Positions 14,401 to 27,281 of a DNA stretch of 64,000 bases are shown piece after piece. Source of the DNA: Trichoplax sp. H2 (Eukaryota; Placozoa; Uniplacotomia; Trichoplacea); assembly GCA_003344405.1 (NCBI GenBank), contig NOWV01000050.1, forward strand, positions 372,001 through 436,000. The letters are read 5' to 3'. The notes below the pieces were generated by a model, which worked only from the letters and a program-made list of their open reading frames with translations, made no database searches and was not told the DNA's origin. Position numbers and translations under genes: made by a program. The first letter of the stretch is position 1. Every line of letters begins with the position of its first letter.

Positions 14401-14881
14401 TCCAATTGCGGGGTAATAACTTTTCACCATTATCAGTACTATTTTTACTGAGCAAGATACAATCATCACTTCTACTATCATTTATATCATTATTATTTAT
14501 ATTATTTTTACTAGATTTTCGATCATTTTGTAGGATATTGTTATAATTTGTATCTACACCTTGAACTTTAATTGTTTGCTGGCTATTATCGATTCGATTA
14601 GTACTACTTGTGCTGGATGTACGGATAGATACTTTTTCACTACTTCCACTTTGATGGCTTGTAAAACCTCGTCCATTATTATTGTAACTACCACTTCTAC
14701 CATCTCGATGCTTATGATTATTATTGCTATTATTGTTATTTTCGCCAGTATTACCAGCACTCGATGGTCGGCTATCATTTGCATGTGGGCCAACTTTACT
14801 GGTGTTATGAGCTTTGGTGCTCAGACTTGATACACTTACACGCGATTGTTGACTAGTTCTACCACTTTGGCTATTCAACAT
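2474..14881 (-). CDS. ADCY5: Membrane adenylyl cyclase, ADCY5/6-like, 24 exons, 1279 aa
   Basis: Converts ATP to cAMP at the plasma membrane; class III cyclase with two six-helix membrane domains and two cytoplasmic catalytic halves. Exons (5' to 3'): 13610-14881, 12439-12588, 11750-11874, 8712-8823, 7386-7513, 7117-7278, 6726-6870, 6468-6569, 6290-6321, 5950-6033, 5715-5784, 5423-5520, 5184-5268, 4979-5095, 4691-4798, 4428-4594, 4229-4337, 4018-4059, 3801-3917, 3542-3688, 3299-3388, 3086-3203, 2860-2984, 2474-2608. Phases agree throughout (3840 nt). Residues 1-260 are Ser/Asn/Gly-rich and look disordered; [12 protein letters not shown] (about 265) then opens the first membrane block as in ADCY5/6. 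C1 keeps both metal-binding aspartates (FADIEGF D521, LGDCYYC D565). C2 keeps KIKT (1136-1139), QYDIWGN (D1213), and N1220/R1224 of TVNVASR, so the enzyme should be active. The ATG at 14881 is the first in the open frame. ADCY5 versus ADCY6 cannot be decided by eye; the ancestor of both is likely. Confidence 0.95.
8824..11749. other. Largest intron of the adenylyl cyclase gene
   Basis: A 2.9 kb intron splits the C1 catalytic domain between the QKHENV strand and the FADIEGF motif. It is AT-rich and I see no second gene in it; the 62-aa open frame at 10621-10809 has no recognisable coding features. Two other long introns of this gene are 12589-13609 and 7514-8711; nothing is apparent in them. 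Confidence 0.6.
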
Positions 14882-17800
14882 GATCGATCTATTTTATCTT
14901 ATCCTTAGTATCTTTAAACGTTTTGCCAAGACAATTTGATCTATAATAATGAATTGCAATGTATTATTACAAATGTTTCAGGTCAATTTTAATGATTGAT
15001 TAAAATACTTATTCTACAGGAGACTGAAGTTGATATTGCCGTTCTTGATGGAGAAGAAAGTGTCAAGAAATTTTTTAAACTCTCTAATTTCAATTTTTCA
15101 TTCAATAGCATATGCCTACGAGAATAATGCTATAAAATAAACTATCAGATAATAGCGTTGAAATGGAAAAATTAAGGAAGCTGATCATGATGATAAAATG
15201 CAAAAATAGACACTGCTACGTTTCAAAATTGAACAGATTGAAATCAAAAAATGAAAAAAAGTCATTAATTACTTGATCGATAAGATGATTAAGATCATAC
15301 ATACGTTGGCTAGTAACTATTTTATAAGTCGTTAAAATTGATCGATCATTTCTTTACAGATTGCTAAGTTATCTGATCCATAGTCGATCGTGGAATGTAA
15401 TAAGTTGAGAAGGTTAAAAGAAGAACAAAAACGCATCACATATGGATTAACTACAATTTAACCAGAACCAATATAGCTTTCATAGAAGAATAAGATCTTC
15501 TCTGATAGAACGAGAGCTCATGGTTGCCATAGCTACTTATCAACCAATCATATCATTATTTCGTCAATTGGTATTATATACAACCCACGTTATAAATTGC
15601 ATAATATTATTATTCTGATGATTATTCTGTTATTATTATTATTCAAGTATATAACAACTATGCTCCCTTTTTGCTTTCTTATTACTTTAAAGATAATAAG
15701 GACACGATGGTCGATTTAGAGAAGTACTATTTCTTATTTTAATGGTACATAGAGAAGAAAAATGAAATAAATAAAATATAAAAGAAAAAATGAATGAGCA
15801 TACTGTATCTATAGATCTATTTCTATACACATCTAGATCATTCTTATTGACAAGTTCTACAATACAGTAAACTATCACTGATATACAAGTTGGGTCAAAC
15901 AGCGTGTGGTAGTGCATTGATACACTACCTTGAATTGACGATATTATTGTAAGGCTAGTTGTATAGAAAATATAGAAATTGTCCGATTTTCAAAATAAAC
16001 TTATGTTATAGAAATTGATCGACAAAAGAAGAAACTGAGTCGATTTAAAGAGGCGGAGACATATCAAGATATCAATTTCCATACTTTTCCTTAAGCAAAC
16101 CCCTTCAACTGCTATGTAAAATAGAGAAATGTTGTTTTCACCATTTCGATTTCAGTAGGTCGATAGCTTTTATTATCGACGATACTAAATTTACTCTATT
16201 TTCTCACTCTCTCTCCTTTTGATCACATTACACGTATACATTACAAAGCAGTTCAATGCGACTAAATGCATCTTAAGATGACTCGAAATGATTAAAAATA
16301 TTGACCTTAAGTCGCATAAATACTGAAACTAAAATAAGGATACGATGGTGATTCTTATACTACTAGTGCACTAGAATAATTTATTATAGTTAATAGGCAG
16401 CCGTTAGTACTTTAATAGGGCAAATATCGATAAAATTTCAGTTATCGCTGAAATTTTTAATGAAGTTATAGTAGTAGCTAAGATGAAGCGGATACGCTAT
16501 TCGAATAGATTTGCTACTTAGACTATGTTATAACAGCATTCACAGAAGATCAGCACATTTTAGGAAATTTTATCAATTGTAAATACAGTCTGTTATACTC
16601 GTATCCTGTCATTTATTGCTAATTTTTCTTAGGAATATCAGTATTATGGGTTATATTGAATACAGTGATGATAATAAAATTGATCATACTTATTATCCTA
16701 CATAGAAATTAAAATGCTTGTAAATGACGGGCTTTCAATAACTAACCTGTGTTGATCTTTGCCTTGCTTACTTTTATTTGCTAATGACAAGTTCTATTTA
16801 ATTGATATAAAAATGACTGCGGTACTTCATTTGGAAGGTGATCGGCGGAAAAAAACTTCCATTGAAAGTGAAGCAGAAATAAGATATGCTAAGGAGGAAT
16901 AAAACATTCAAAAAATAGTCTACATTAGTACCTTAGAACGTTTATAGAAATTATCCTAACGTTTAGAGAGTTAGGCGATCTATATTTACTGTTTAATGAT
17001 AAAAGATGAAGCAAAATGGAATATTAAATAGGAATTAGACACGATATATCTACAAGCTAATCTGTCATGTTCAATTCTGTTACCGTACAGTTCAGTTTAC
17101 TATGTAATAACCGTTATTCAATATTTGAATGTTATTTTAATTTCAAATAATCATTTAAAAGAATTTAACCAATCTATAATCCAGTGGGTGAAATAAAAAT
17201 TTTTCACATCTTATGTTAATGCTGTATTGTGATTGATTTACCATTTTAGTACTATAGGAAAAAGAAGATGATTGGTACAAATATTTGAAATAAATAGTCT
17301 TTTTCTAAGAAATTCTATTTTATATTTAAGTTTGGACTGTGAAAGTTTCACTATTAGGACGGCCGACCAGTTTATTTCTATCTTTTATAATTGACGTGAA
17401 TGATGCAAAACGTTTTTAAAGATAGTTTTCTATAATTGGCCAATATAAGAAGGGTTTTAAACACATGTATCTATCTATACTTACGTGAAAGCTCGAAAAA
17501 AATTACTAAAATCGTCCTATAGATAAACTATCAATTTAAAGTATAAAATAGTATAGTACAAAAAAAAATACGATTAGGAATGTCAAAGTTGTAAAACGAA
17601 TATTGAACGAAGGTAAAAGTAATTCACGTTATATAATAAGCCATGAAAGAATGGAACGGTTGATTGCTAGTGATAGACTACATAAATCATTTTTTAATAT
17701 ACAGTATAAAAGATCGTTGGTAATATCATAATCGGCAGAGAAAATGATTATTTTCTTTATACCATTTGAACGTTTTATGACACAAGCTAACTCTACATCT

Positions 17801-19803
17801 GCGTAGATTGAAACAAGCCTAAGTAATACATATTGCTTTTATGTTGATACTATATTTTTCTTAACCTACCGAAATGACTGTTATAAATTGAAATAGCGTC
17901 GAATAACTCAATTTCCCTTGTCTAATTCAGTTCTATACACGATACTAGCAATAATTGATGAATCAAAATAAATTCTTTTGGTTCCAACCACGTTGATATT
18001 GGTTTTTCTCTCTCCTTTTTTTCAATTTTTTTTTTGTGATGAAAACTTCTTTTTCCTCGTTGATTTCAATTGTATTTTTCTTCTATTAATGAAAGGCCTC
18101 CCACTGCGATAGTTGAAAATTTTCGATACCCCAACTCCGGTCAATCGGATCTGTAATTTAGTTGGTGGATAAATTGAAAATTAGCAAATAAGACGATTTG
18201 CGAGAGAGATTGATTTCTTGTTTTCTGATGGTGGAATATATTTATTTGCTCATTTCTTGCTGTTGCTCGAATATGGGAACTCTGAGGGCCTTTATTATAC
18301 TATTATAGCGTGATCTAAGCATATTTTAGTCAATCGCGGATAGCTAATGAGAGCTACTAATAATAATTTTTTGTATCAAAGCAACAGAATACAGACTGTA
18401 TAGAACAATCCAATTACAATACAAAGGATTAATTAGATATGGACTGTATACTCTACATGAACAGACTTCTTTTGACTAGGAATACAGATGGACGTAGAAG
18501 GACTGCGAGTTCATTATCGCGGAAATTTAATTAATCAAAAAGAGGATGTAAAAAAGTTTTAAGAAATGACTGGTAAAGAGCCTCTTGTTATCGATGCTCT
18601 ATTCGATGAGGAATATTCTAGTATACAGTCTGTAAGAATGTTATTGGGTAGTTTAATTATAAACGATAGGATACTGTAATATCGAGGGGAGGGGAGGGGA
18701 AAGCGAGAGGAAAAGGATTGCCCGAAAGGCAACAGTGAAGAACGCCATGGGCGACTGCCGACATACTCTGCTATACTATCGCTCGCATACGATAGCACTA
18801 CGGTGGTAGAGGGAGAAAAGGATTTTTCACTTGAAAATGCCATGTCTGACCCAATATTTATCTTTGGACTACTGATCATTGTACTCTTACTAAGTAGAAT
18901 TGACTTAGCTTGTGTCAAGTATGCATACTTGCTATCTTCTTTCATCGTTTAATCCTTAAAATATTAATCGCATACACAACAAATTGACCAGCAGAATCAC
19001 TGATCGTTGTTTATTGCCATGACATCAAAGGAACACCTGGAAGATGAAGTAAAACCACAACCAATGTAGGGGATACTACTCAGTTAATCAATACTCTATT
19101 AGATGAGTACTGACTAAGGTTGCCATTGTACACGTATCATCAATCTTTTATTTTATTGAATGTCTCAAAATAACAGAACTCAGATGGCACTGCAATTACA
19201 AATGGCAATCTTGACTTGAAAAAGAAAAAATACAAATAATCAATCGTATGAAACGAAACGAACTTTCTAATGAGTGTGGTACCGTACCAACATTTCACCA
19301 GTAATTTCGCTTACATCGAGATTGATCTATCGCTGAATAAGAATTGTATTCTCCTACTAATTATATATACGCATTATTATACTGCAAGAGAAGAAAAGCC
19401 CAAAGCATACACCTACGATGACTATTATACTAGACGAATGCTTACCAAGTGGACTATTGTATTCCAATTTATTCATATCCTATGATAGCGAAAAGGCGTT
19501 AAAATACCCCCCCCCCGAAATCATCGCACTTAGCAAGCAATCTTTTCCTCTGCTTAGAATCATCATTTTCTGCCGATGAATACCACCCAAATTGATTTAG
19601 TAGTCAAGCTGAGAGTAACGCTTGAATTCAAGAAAACGGCAAAAATTACCTGATATTAGAATGCCGTTGAAAATAATTTCTATACAATGTATTCATGTTG
19701 TTCCTATTTTAATCAATTTCTTTTACTTTTATTATTTCAAATTAATGAAAAATTAAGTAATAGCAAAGTAGGCGTGTGTAACTGCGTCTATATCGGCATA
19801 GAA
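14882..19803. other. Upstream region of adenylyl cyclase, no gene recognised
   Basis: A 4.9 kb stretch between the cyclase start codon and the stop of the unidentified 137-aa gene. It should hold the cyclase 5' UTR and promoter. No exon was recognised. A minus-strand open frame at 18559-18945 (128 codons, Ser-rich) has no family signature and runs opposite a G-rich tract, so I did not call it a gene. A run of ten C occurs near 19507-19516. Confidence 0.5.
18684..18717 (+). other. G-rich tract, possible G-quadruplex
   Basis: The plus strand has three consecutive GGGG blocks separated by single A residues, followed by further purine-only sequence with GG steps. It stands out against the AT-rich background. 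Three G4 blocks plus nearby GG could fold as a two-tier quadruplex; this is inferred from sequence alone. Confidence 0.5.
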
Positions 19804-22800
19804 TTACGACAGTTTTAACTTGAGAGTATCACCTTCCACACTCCATTTCGATTGCCCTTTTGCTTTTATCTTCTCCTATAAATTGAAATTATTTCTCATC
19901 ATAGTAAAGTCCGTTCGTATCAGGGCATACTCACGTAATAATTCCAATGCCAGTCTTTCATCAATACTATCTCAGAAATGTTGTAAACAGTCGTAGATAT
20001 AGTACAGATAAGAGAGAAATCTATAGTTCGATATCTATTCATGCTTTAGTTTTATGTACACTTTATGGTCTAGGTATCTAATAGACGTATCGATTATCAC
20101 ATCGAACATTATTTTTTTTATAAATCATCGATAGCTTCGTTAGTAATCGCTATAATGAGGTATTTCTGACTATAAAAATCGAACAACCAGATGAGATATA
20201 CGTATACATGGTGCATATACATTTAGATTAAATGATCGGTCATATAATAGTAATGCTAAATTATATATATTATTGAAAATTTTATAAATCTTATTAGAAG
20301 AGCAACTGAAATCGATAGACTTACTATCTCATTCAATCACACACTGTAAATCCAAACTAATTAATAGCAGGCAAGTTAGGTCGTTATTCGCTCATTACTT
20401 GATAGCCTAGTGATAGACCAAGGCACCGACATCATCATACACCACTTAGAACATTTTACCGAAATAACAAATTGACCTATTTGATTGGCATTTACTATCT
20501 TTCACTTGCAAGATAGTGATAAATGTAATAAATACTTTAGTACACGGTAATAATCTAGCAATTGATATTTTATTACTATTAATGAATAAAAAATTTTAGA
20601 TTCGTATATATCAGTGAGTAATATATGTAGTGCATCTATATTTATATTTACAAGATCAAGATAGTTCAATAAATTACAGTAGAATTGGAATAACTAAGGA
20701 ATGAAGTAAAGGTGCAACAATCATTCAAATATACACGATTGAAACTTACAGTAAAATGATTATTGCCGTAGTACAAAATGACCGTTTTAATTTTATAATT
20801 AAAGTAATCGATAGCAAATGCATAGGGCGATATACCAGAGTAAGTTAGTAAATTAATAATAAATAGCAAATATTTTTATAGTTGCCTACTATATCTGCTT
20901 TGAGAGTTTTAATATTTGATCCATAAGTAGAATGCTAATATGGAAACCTCGATACGCCTAATATTCTAATTGATTGCATATACGATCTTGTATATTAATA
21001 ATTACAAGAAATTTAGAATTGAAATTGCCTCTAATGTAAATGCATATGAGGATGTGCTACTGTAAGCATCTGATATAACTCAACGGACTATCCATAATCA
21101 ATTAATTTTTTAAGTTTAAAGTATTATACAGCATCGATTGGATTATAATGCAAAATCAGGCGTGTCAACAAGTATAACCATCCTTGGTGTAAGAATTCTG
21201 TATCAATATATATTCGATATAATTTCTATACCATAACATTTCCTATTAGTTTAAATATGCTCGTACCGTGAGTTCCGTCCTTTCTTCCGGATGTATACTG
21301 AATGATTCCCAAATATCTATGTGCCATGCATTTTGATACTTGCTATAAAGTCGTCCTACTGGTATAGAAAATAACTAAAATACATTTATAAGTATTCCAA
21401 ACAGAGTAAACGCCTAACACTAATAGATTTATGTAAAAGTTTAATAACCGTATCATGAATACATATGAAACAGATTAATTGCTGGAAAAGAAACAATGAC
21501 AACGCGGGCTCGTATTATTCGCATACAGAAAAGGCATATGCTATCGGTACATCTGGCATAGATGTGAAAAATAACATTTTATAAACATTAAATATAAAAT
21601 TTTTCCATAAGCTTGAGTGTTTTACATAAGTAGGGGTGAATCAAAAGATCGGGAAAGGTTTTTGTTTTCCAACATTTTCTAAATATATCAAAATTATTGA
21701 AAAATATAGTAAGTTTTGTATACGCATTTATTTATTATTAATATTATTGTAATCCGGACGAATAACGGTGTTACAGTAAACAATACATTTTTGACAAAAT
21801 GGGGACTAACGCAATATTTTTAAGAAATAGAATAAAGAATACCTACCCAAGTCTGATAGTTGTCACTGAGTTACGACTTTTTACATGACACTGTACTAAC
21901 CAATACCTTGATTCTGCTAATAGAACAAGTTGACGATACTTTAAAACAATACCCCATATATAACATAGGGCACCTTTTACAGTCGATAGTCCTTATTTTT
22001 CTATTTAATATCGCTTGGTATCATCTACTCAAATGACATATGATGAGTTAAAATAGAGAGTACACGCATATGCACATAGTAGCAATGAAGCATATACCAT
22101 AAATAGGCGAGAGTGTCAATGTCGTAGTATGGACAAATTATTCACTTTTATACAGTATCACATTGCATACTTTCAATTTATCTACGAAGGTGATTGTATG
22201 GAAGTATGACATGTCGATTATATTCCTATCGATGCTTAATGTAATACATGCATATAGAATATCCAAATCTACATTTTACTGAATTTAATACATTTACCAA
22301 TAGCATCATTACAACACATTTACATTTACCTTGCTGATAGGGCATACCGCTAAAATTGTACCAATTTATTAATAATGAGCAATAATATTTTAATACTATG
22401 TTACTTGCACTTAAAATATTAGTCATTACAGTCAAATTAGCCAAATCTAATTCTTTCTTAAAGCAATTTGTTAAAAATTTAGTACGGTATCATTGATCTT
22501 GTATGCACACAGTAAGACCAAATTTTAACATCGTTAAACTACTATAGTAATTAAAGAATATTGAATAAGTATAGACTAATTTAGATGTGCTATTTTAGCA
22601 TACAATCCAGCTTTATTCGTATGTTCTACTACTAATTTGCTTATTATAATAGCGTAAAATTTATATTCTTTGTATCTGTGCACTAGTACAACAGGAACAC
22701 TAAAGTGTAGATATTGCTAAATCCTATTTAAGCTAAGGAATATACGATACTTTTTAGGATTTATTCGCTGTGATATTTTCTACACAGATTTGCGATAAAA

Positions 22801-25252
22801 CAATTAATAGTTATCCAATCTGTTACACCATCCGTAATTGTTCTGTAGCAATTTACAAGTAAGGACTCATTAAATTTCGATCAAGGCAGTGGCAATGCTG
22901 CTATATCCTAACAAGTAGCTTAACGAATTCTGAACGCTACCGGTGCGTATTAATATGGAATATAGCAACTACTAGTAATATACAGTCTATATTATATTTC
23001 CCTACTGATTGTATTAAGTAATTTATTTTGTGATCTATTGAACTTTTAAACGGTGTTGATCAATAATTACTATACACGATCCTGCTACCTCTACTATTCG
23101 AAATGTTTTGTTATCTAGGAGTTAAATTTTGTCTGGGTTTAATGAGCTACTGTATGTATGTATGTAGACGTACGGTTACACGAGATGCAATTCGTATATA
23201 TATACATTTCAGAATATGATATAAATCATATGTATAATTCTTAGACATTGTGCTTATATAGCTTGTCATAATTACGAGTATAATAGTTTTATATCGTCTA
23301 GTAGGATTATTCTTTCTATTTTGATTAATATTGTCTTTAAACTGGTACTATTTCAACATGAATAGCTTATTTTTTTGATTTGCATTGAAATAAGCTCCAC
23401 ATTATATTAAAATATGATAAAAAACATCTTTTATTATGACAAACAATGGTATTCTTACAAAAGTGAGATAACATAAAACAATTATAACTTAATTATAATC
23501 TAATTTTGAACGTTTAATATTTAAAAAGTAGATAATTCAAGAAATCTATTAAAGTCGATGGATGTTAGTTAGCTATTTCACTCCCACCGGTTTCACTACC
23601 GGTTTATCTTCTACCGGTAGAAAAAAAGAATAACTCAATTCCTTTAAATCATCATAATTTTAATCATATCATAAATACTCTACATCACATAAAGCTCTAT
23701 TGGAAGATCTTATTACCTTTTTCTACCTTGGGTTACCTATATGGTAGTGAGACTATTTTTATTAACCATGAAGGCGATAGTAACGGTTTTAGGTTCTGTT
23801 TATTATAAGTAAAAATCTATCTAAAAACTAGCCTCAGATACATATTGGAAGGTATGATTTGGTATTATAAAATAATAGTAATTTCTTGCTAAAATGCTGA
23901 AATTCAACTAGTAAACACCTGCCGTCTGTAAAGATCTTGCTGTAATTGACTTATTCAAACTATTGTGTTTTCTAACCGACGTTAGTATTGATAAGTTAAC
24001 TAACCCTTTGATATACTGTTTAATAATAATAAATTTTCACTGCAGTACTGGGGTTGATTTATTTTGCTAAGTAATATGCTGTACTCGTTCAAAATTTATT
24101 ATTACTCATTTTTATTTGATATCTTTACTAAAATGCAATAATTAAAAATTCATGTTAACTTAAATGTTACAATGGTAATTAACGAAATACATCAATCTGG
24201 TAATTATATCAGTAAAATTATGAAAAATATTCTCTTACATTTGAAACATATTTAGCACACCAATACTGATCGTTCATTATTGCTTTTGGCATAGTAGATT
24301 GTAAATCTGAACAATCAACATTCATAATTTCAATTCGCAATTAGATTTTAATCAATCTCCAAAGTGAATAGAACTTAGAAGACCTAAAAGAAACAAAATA
24401 AATTGAAATATTCTTTAGCAGCGTCTTAACTGATTTTGCTTTTTTTAATCATCATTCTAACTATTAGGATCTAAATTTAGGGTCGATTAGTGTTTTAATG
24501 TCGATATGACAAAATATGCTTCAACACGATTTCATACTGTTATGGTATTCTATTCAATCTCACTATGCGTACAGTATAACTGATCATGATAAATTAATTA
24601 TTAGGTATGCGAAAAAAGCAAATTTCGATAGTTTGTTTTATTTATCATAAAAGTCTAATTATTTAAATTTATCCTTTGCTAATTAATGACTAACGACTGT
24701 TACTAATTTATCAATATGTCTAATAAGGAATACAGTTGAGTAAAAGAACATGCAGCTATACATTCAAGGTTGAAATCACTTTACCTGGTAATCGCATCTT
24801 ATGTTTGATAGCTAAAGTAACTTGACCGCATTTATGGCTACAATGCCAATATAACATTTGTTATTTGTTGCATTGGTAATTTATTAGTAAAGTAAATAAA
24901 ACAACGTCTTACCTAATTACTTCAATAAAATGGTAACTATCAAATAATTGTATCAAAAAAATATAACCTAAATCCTTATAGCACAATGTACAGTATGTAG
25001 GGAAAATTGCGTGATCAACATTAAATTAAAATCAAGCATTTCATGATGACAATAAGATCAGTATATTGTCATAGGGACAGTCACTCGTAGCTGCATTCAC
25101 TATTTTTCTAGAAGTGATGAAACAATATCTATTTTCTAAGGAATACTTACGTTTGCTAACAGTATTACGAAAAATTTAGGAAAAATATCTTCGTGAATTA
25201 CATCTCTTATTGTTAATTCATCAAATGAAGTATCAAAATTTCTGTGCTTCAT
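19804..25252 (-). CDS. Unidentified 137-aa protein, six exons
   Basis: I do not recognise this protein. Exons: 25151-25252, 24913-24974, 24785-24837, 21267-21355, 19935-19970, 19804-19875. They total 414 nt, all borders are GT-AG and all phases match. An in-frame TAA directly precedes the ATG at 25252, which fixes that start if the first exon is real. The translation begins MKHRNFDTSFDELTIRDV and has a hydrophobic stretch (about residues 23-45). It then gives HKCGQVTLAIKHKMRLPG, a Trp-rich segment (AWHIDIWESFS, then KDWHWNYYEKI) and a short end WSVEGDTLKLKLS with stop TAA. The compact, Trp-rich, charged composition looks like a folded domain rather than chance. The first two exons are the least certain. 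Its 3.4 kb internal intron (21356-24784) is unusual for so small a gene. No function is proposed. Confidence 0.55.
21356..24784. other. Large intron of the unidentified gene
   Basis: 3.4 kb of AT-rich sequence with no recognised exon. It contains a small cluster of ACCGGT sites at about 23585-23620. A 20-bp GT-AG-flanked segment near 22336-22356 was tested as a microexon but does not fit the phase. Confidence 0.45.
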
Positions 25253-27281
25253 TTATCTGTATATTTTACTCTAATCAAAACCTTTTTTGTTTTAACTGTT
25301 TTACAAATTTAATTGACCATAATAAGATCGTTCTTATTAACATCATATCCGTATGACAGTACTAATTATGTCAATGGAGGAAAAAGCTTGTGTAATTAAA
25401 ACATTTCAAGATTTTGCGTACCTTAAAAATATTCTATTCGATAAAAGCTACTACATAACGCGTTCATTTAAATAACTTCCTTCTACTTTTTATCAAATCT
25501 TTAGAAAACGATGTTTCATTATGATCGTATTTTTATCAATTTAAAACCATATGGTTATATGATAGTATGCTTAAGTTTTGATAACTTTGAAATAGTTAAT
25601 CTATAGAAATGAAAATTTGTCCTCTGTACATTTTCAAATAGTTTTCGCTAGCGTTATTAATCGAATTCTTGCACAGAAATCAACATTTGCCTACACGCTA
25701 AATTCCCTCTTATTCATGGCATTGTACACTTAAATTTATTATTAAGTGTCTAGGACTGATCCTTGAATCAGTTCGACCATGCTGTCTTTTAATTAAGCTT
25801 CATTCAATATGTTATATTGATATAATCATTTTAATCGTTTTATGTGTAACAACTACAATCAATTTCGTTTTTACTGTTGCAATTTAAATCAATACCGTAT
25901 TTCCTATCATTGCATCGATAAAATTCTTTTTATTAGCTTTTCGCAATGATAGCTAACTCACTCAGCAAAACACGTAACTTAAGTCCTATTTAACAGAGCC
26001 ATTACCTTGATGATTATAGTTACTACGTCTAATGATCTGACAAGAATCACTATATTCGTATACTGTACATACTAAAACATCTTAAGTTATTTATTTAAAA
26101 TTTTCCGGACTACTCTTACGTATTTGTAAAGTCATAAAAATAAATTATTTCAATCACGCACCGTTTTCCATGATTCGAGATATTTGACGTCCAGGAGACG
26201 ACGGTAAGCCGAATATCACATTAAATATTTAAGACTACTTTAACTAATAATTCCTAGAGACAAGTTAACAAAAGGATTAGTGAATTGAAAATTTGGCTAT
26301 CCTAGGAAGTAATCGCGATTTCGTTTCCTAAATATTCAAACTCAATTAAATGATTTTTCTCGCAAATTTAACTTCGGCAACTTTATTGACCTACTGTATA
26401 CTCAGCAGTTGTCTTTACAGTTAGTCATTCGCAACGAGACATAGATTTTATTACTGTCATCAAAGGAGTTACTATGAAAAGTTGCATACAATACTACTTT
26501 GATCTTTTAAACAATTGATCCAATATAATTTAATCAATGCCATATTTAGCTTGTTTTATAAACTCAGCTTTTTAATTGATCAAAGCTATTGCTTTTAAGG
26601 CAAATAATTAGTTTCATTTTCTAAATTTAAACAACACGATCAGTAATGAATATACTATGATAGTAATAATATAATACTATAAAAGAGAGATATTCATATA
26701 TCTATCCACTTTATTTTCCTATAATTTAGTCTTACAATTAATTATAAATATACTATGCATTCGAATCGAAATACATATAATTGGTTATTACATATAAAAG
26801 ATACATTTTCAAACGCAAATCTTACTCCTGCCAAGCAGTACAAGTCCACGACCGTGGCAGAAGTAGATACGACCAATAGGCACTCTGTAAATATAAACGA
26901 AAATTTCTTATACGTTTATAACTATTGTTACAAAAAATAGCTATCGTTCAAGCGTTGTATCGTTTGATATGATTTAGCAACCATTAGAACATAACTAATA
27001 AGTAAAAGCTTTTCAATTAGAAACACATGCAATCCTGAGTAACTATAACAAAATTCTGAGAATTGGAAAAGAAGATTTCCGTTAGATTCGATGGTAGCAA
27101 TCTTATTGTAAAAAAATTTCTTCTAAGTAGGAATAGAAAACTGCAATGCATGGCTTAGGTTACTCTTTGGCTGATATTGTAATAAAAAAATTTACTGAAG
27201 AGGTAGTATTTAATATGTACAGTGTAGCAAGCATATTCGTAGAAGTAGATCAAATTTTAACAAATTTCATCGAATATTGAA
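25253..27281. other. Intergenic region between SOAT and the unidentified gene
   Basis: It holds the 3' end of SOAT and the presumed 5' UTR and promoter of the 137-aa gene. The first coding exon of that gene has a good acceptor just before its ATG, so an upstream non-coding exon is likely. A candidate is about 26162-26216 (-), which ends in a GTGCGT donor. No other gene is visible. Confidence 0.45.

Noticed and set aside
14561-14830. 89-codon plus-strand frame rich in Thr, Ser and Ile
   Set aside because: Antisense shadow of the low-complexity part of cyclase exon 1.
13598-14881. A single-exon 427-aa membrane protein
   Set aside because: The last three codons are intron read-through after a GTGAGC donor; this is exon 1 of the adenylyl cyclase, whose other 23 exons follow.
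18559-18945. 128-codon minus-strand frame
   Set aside because: Ser/Pro-rich composition is explained by the opposite G-rich strand; no motif and no exon-phase partner.
22336-22356. 20-bp microexon for the 137-aa gene
   Set aside because: It has GT-AG flanks, but including it shifts the frame and introduces a stop; direct joining of the neighbouring exons fits.
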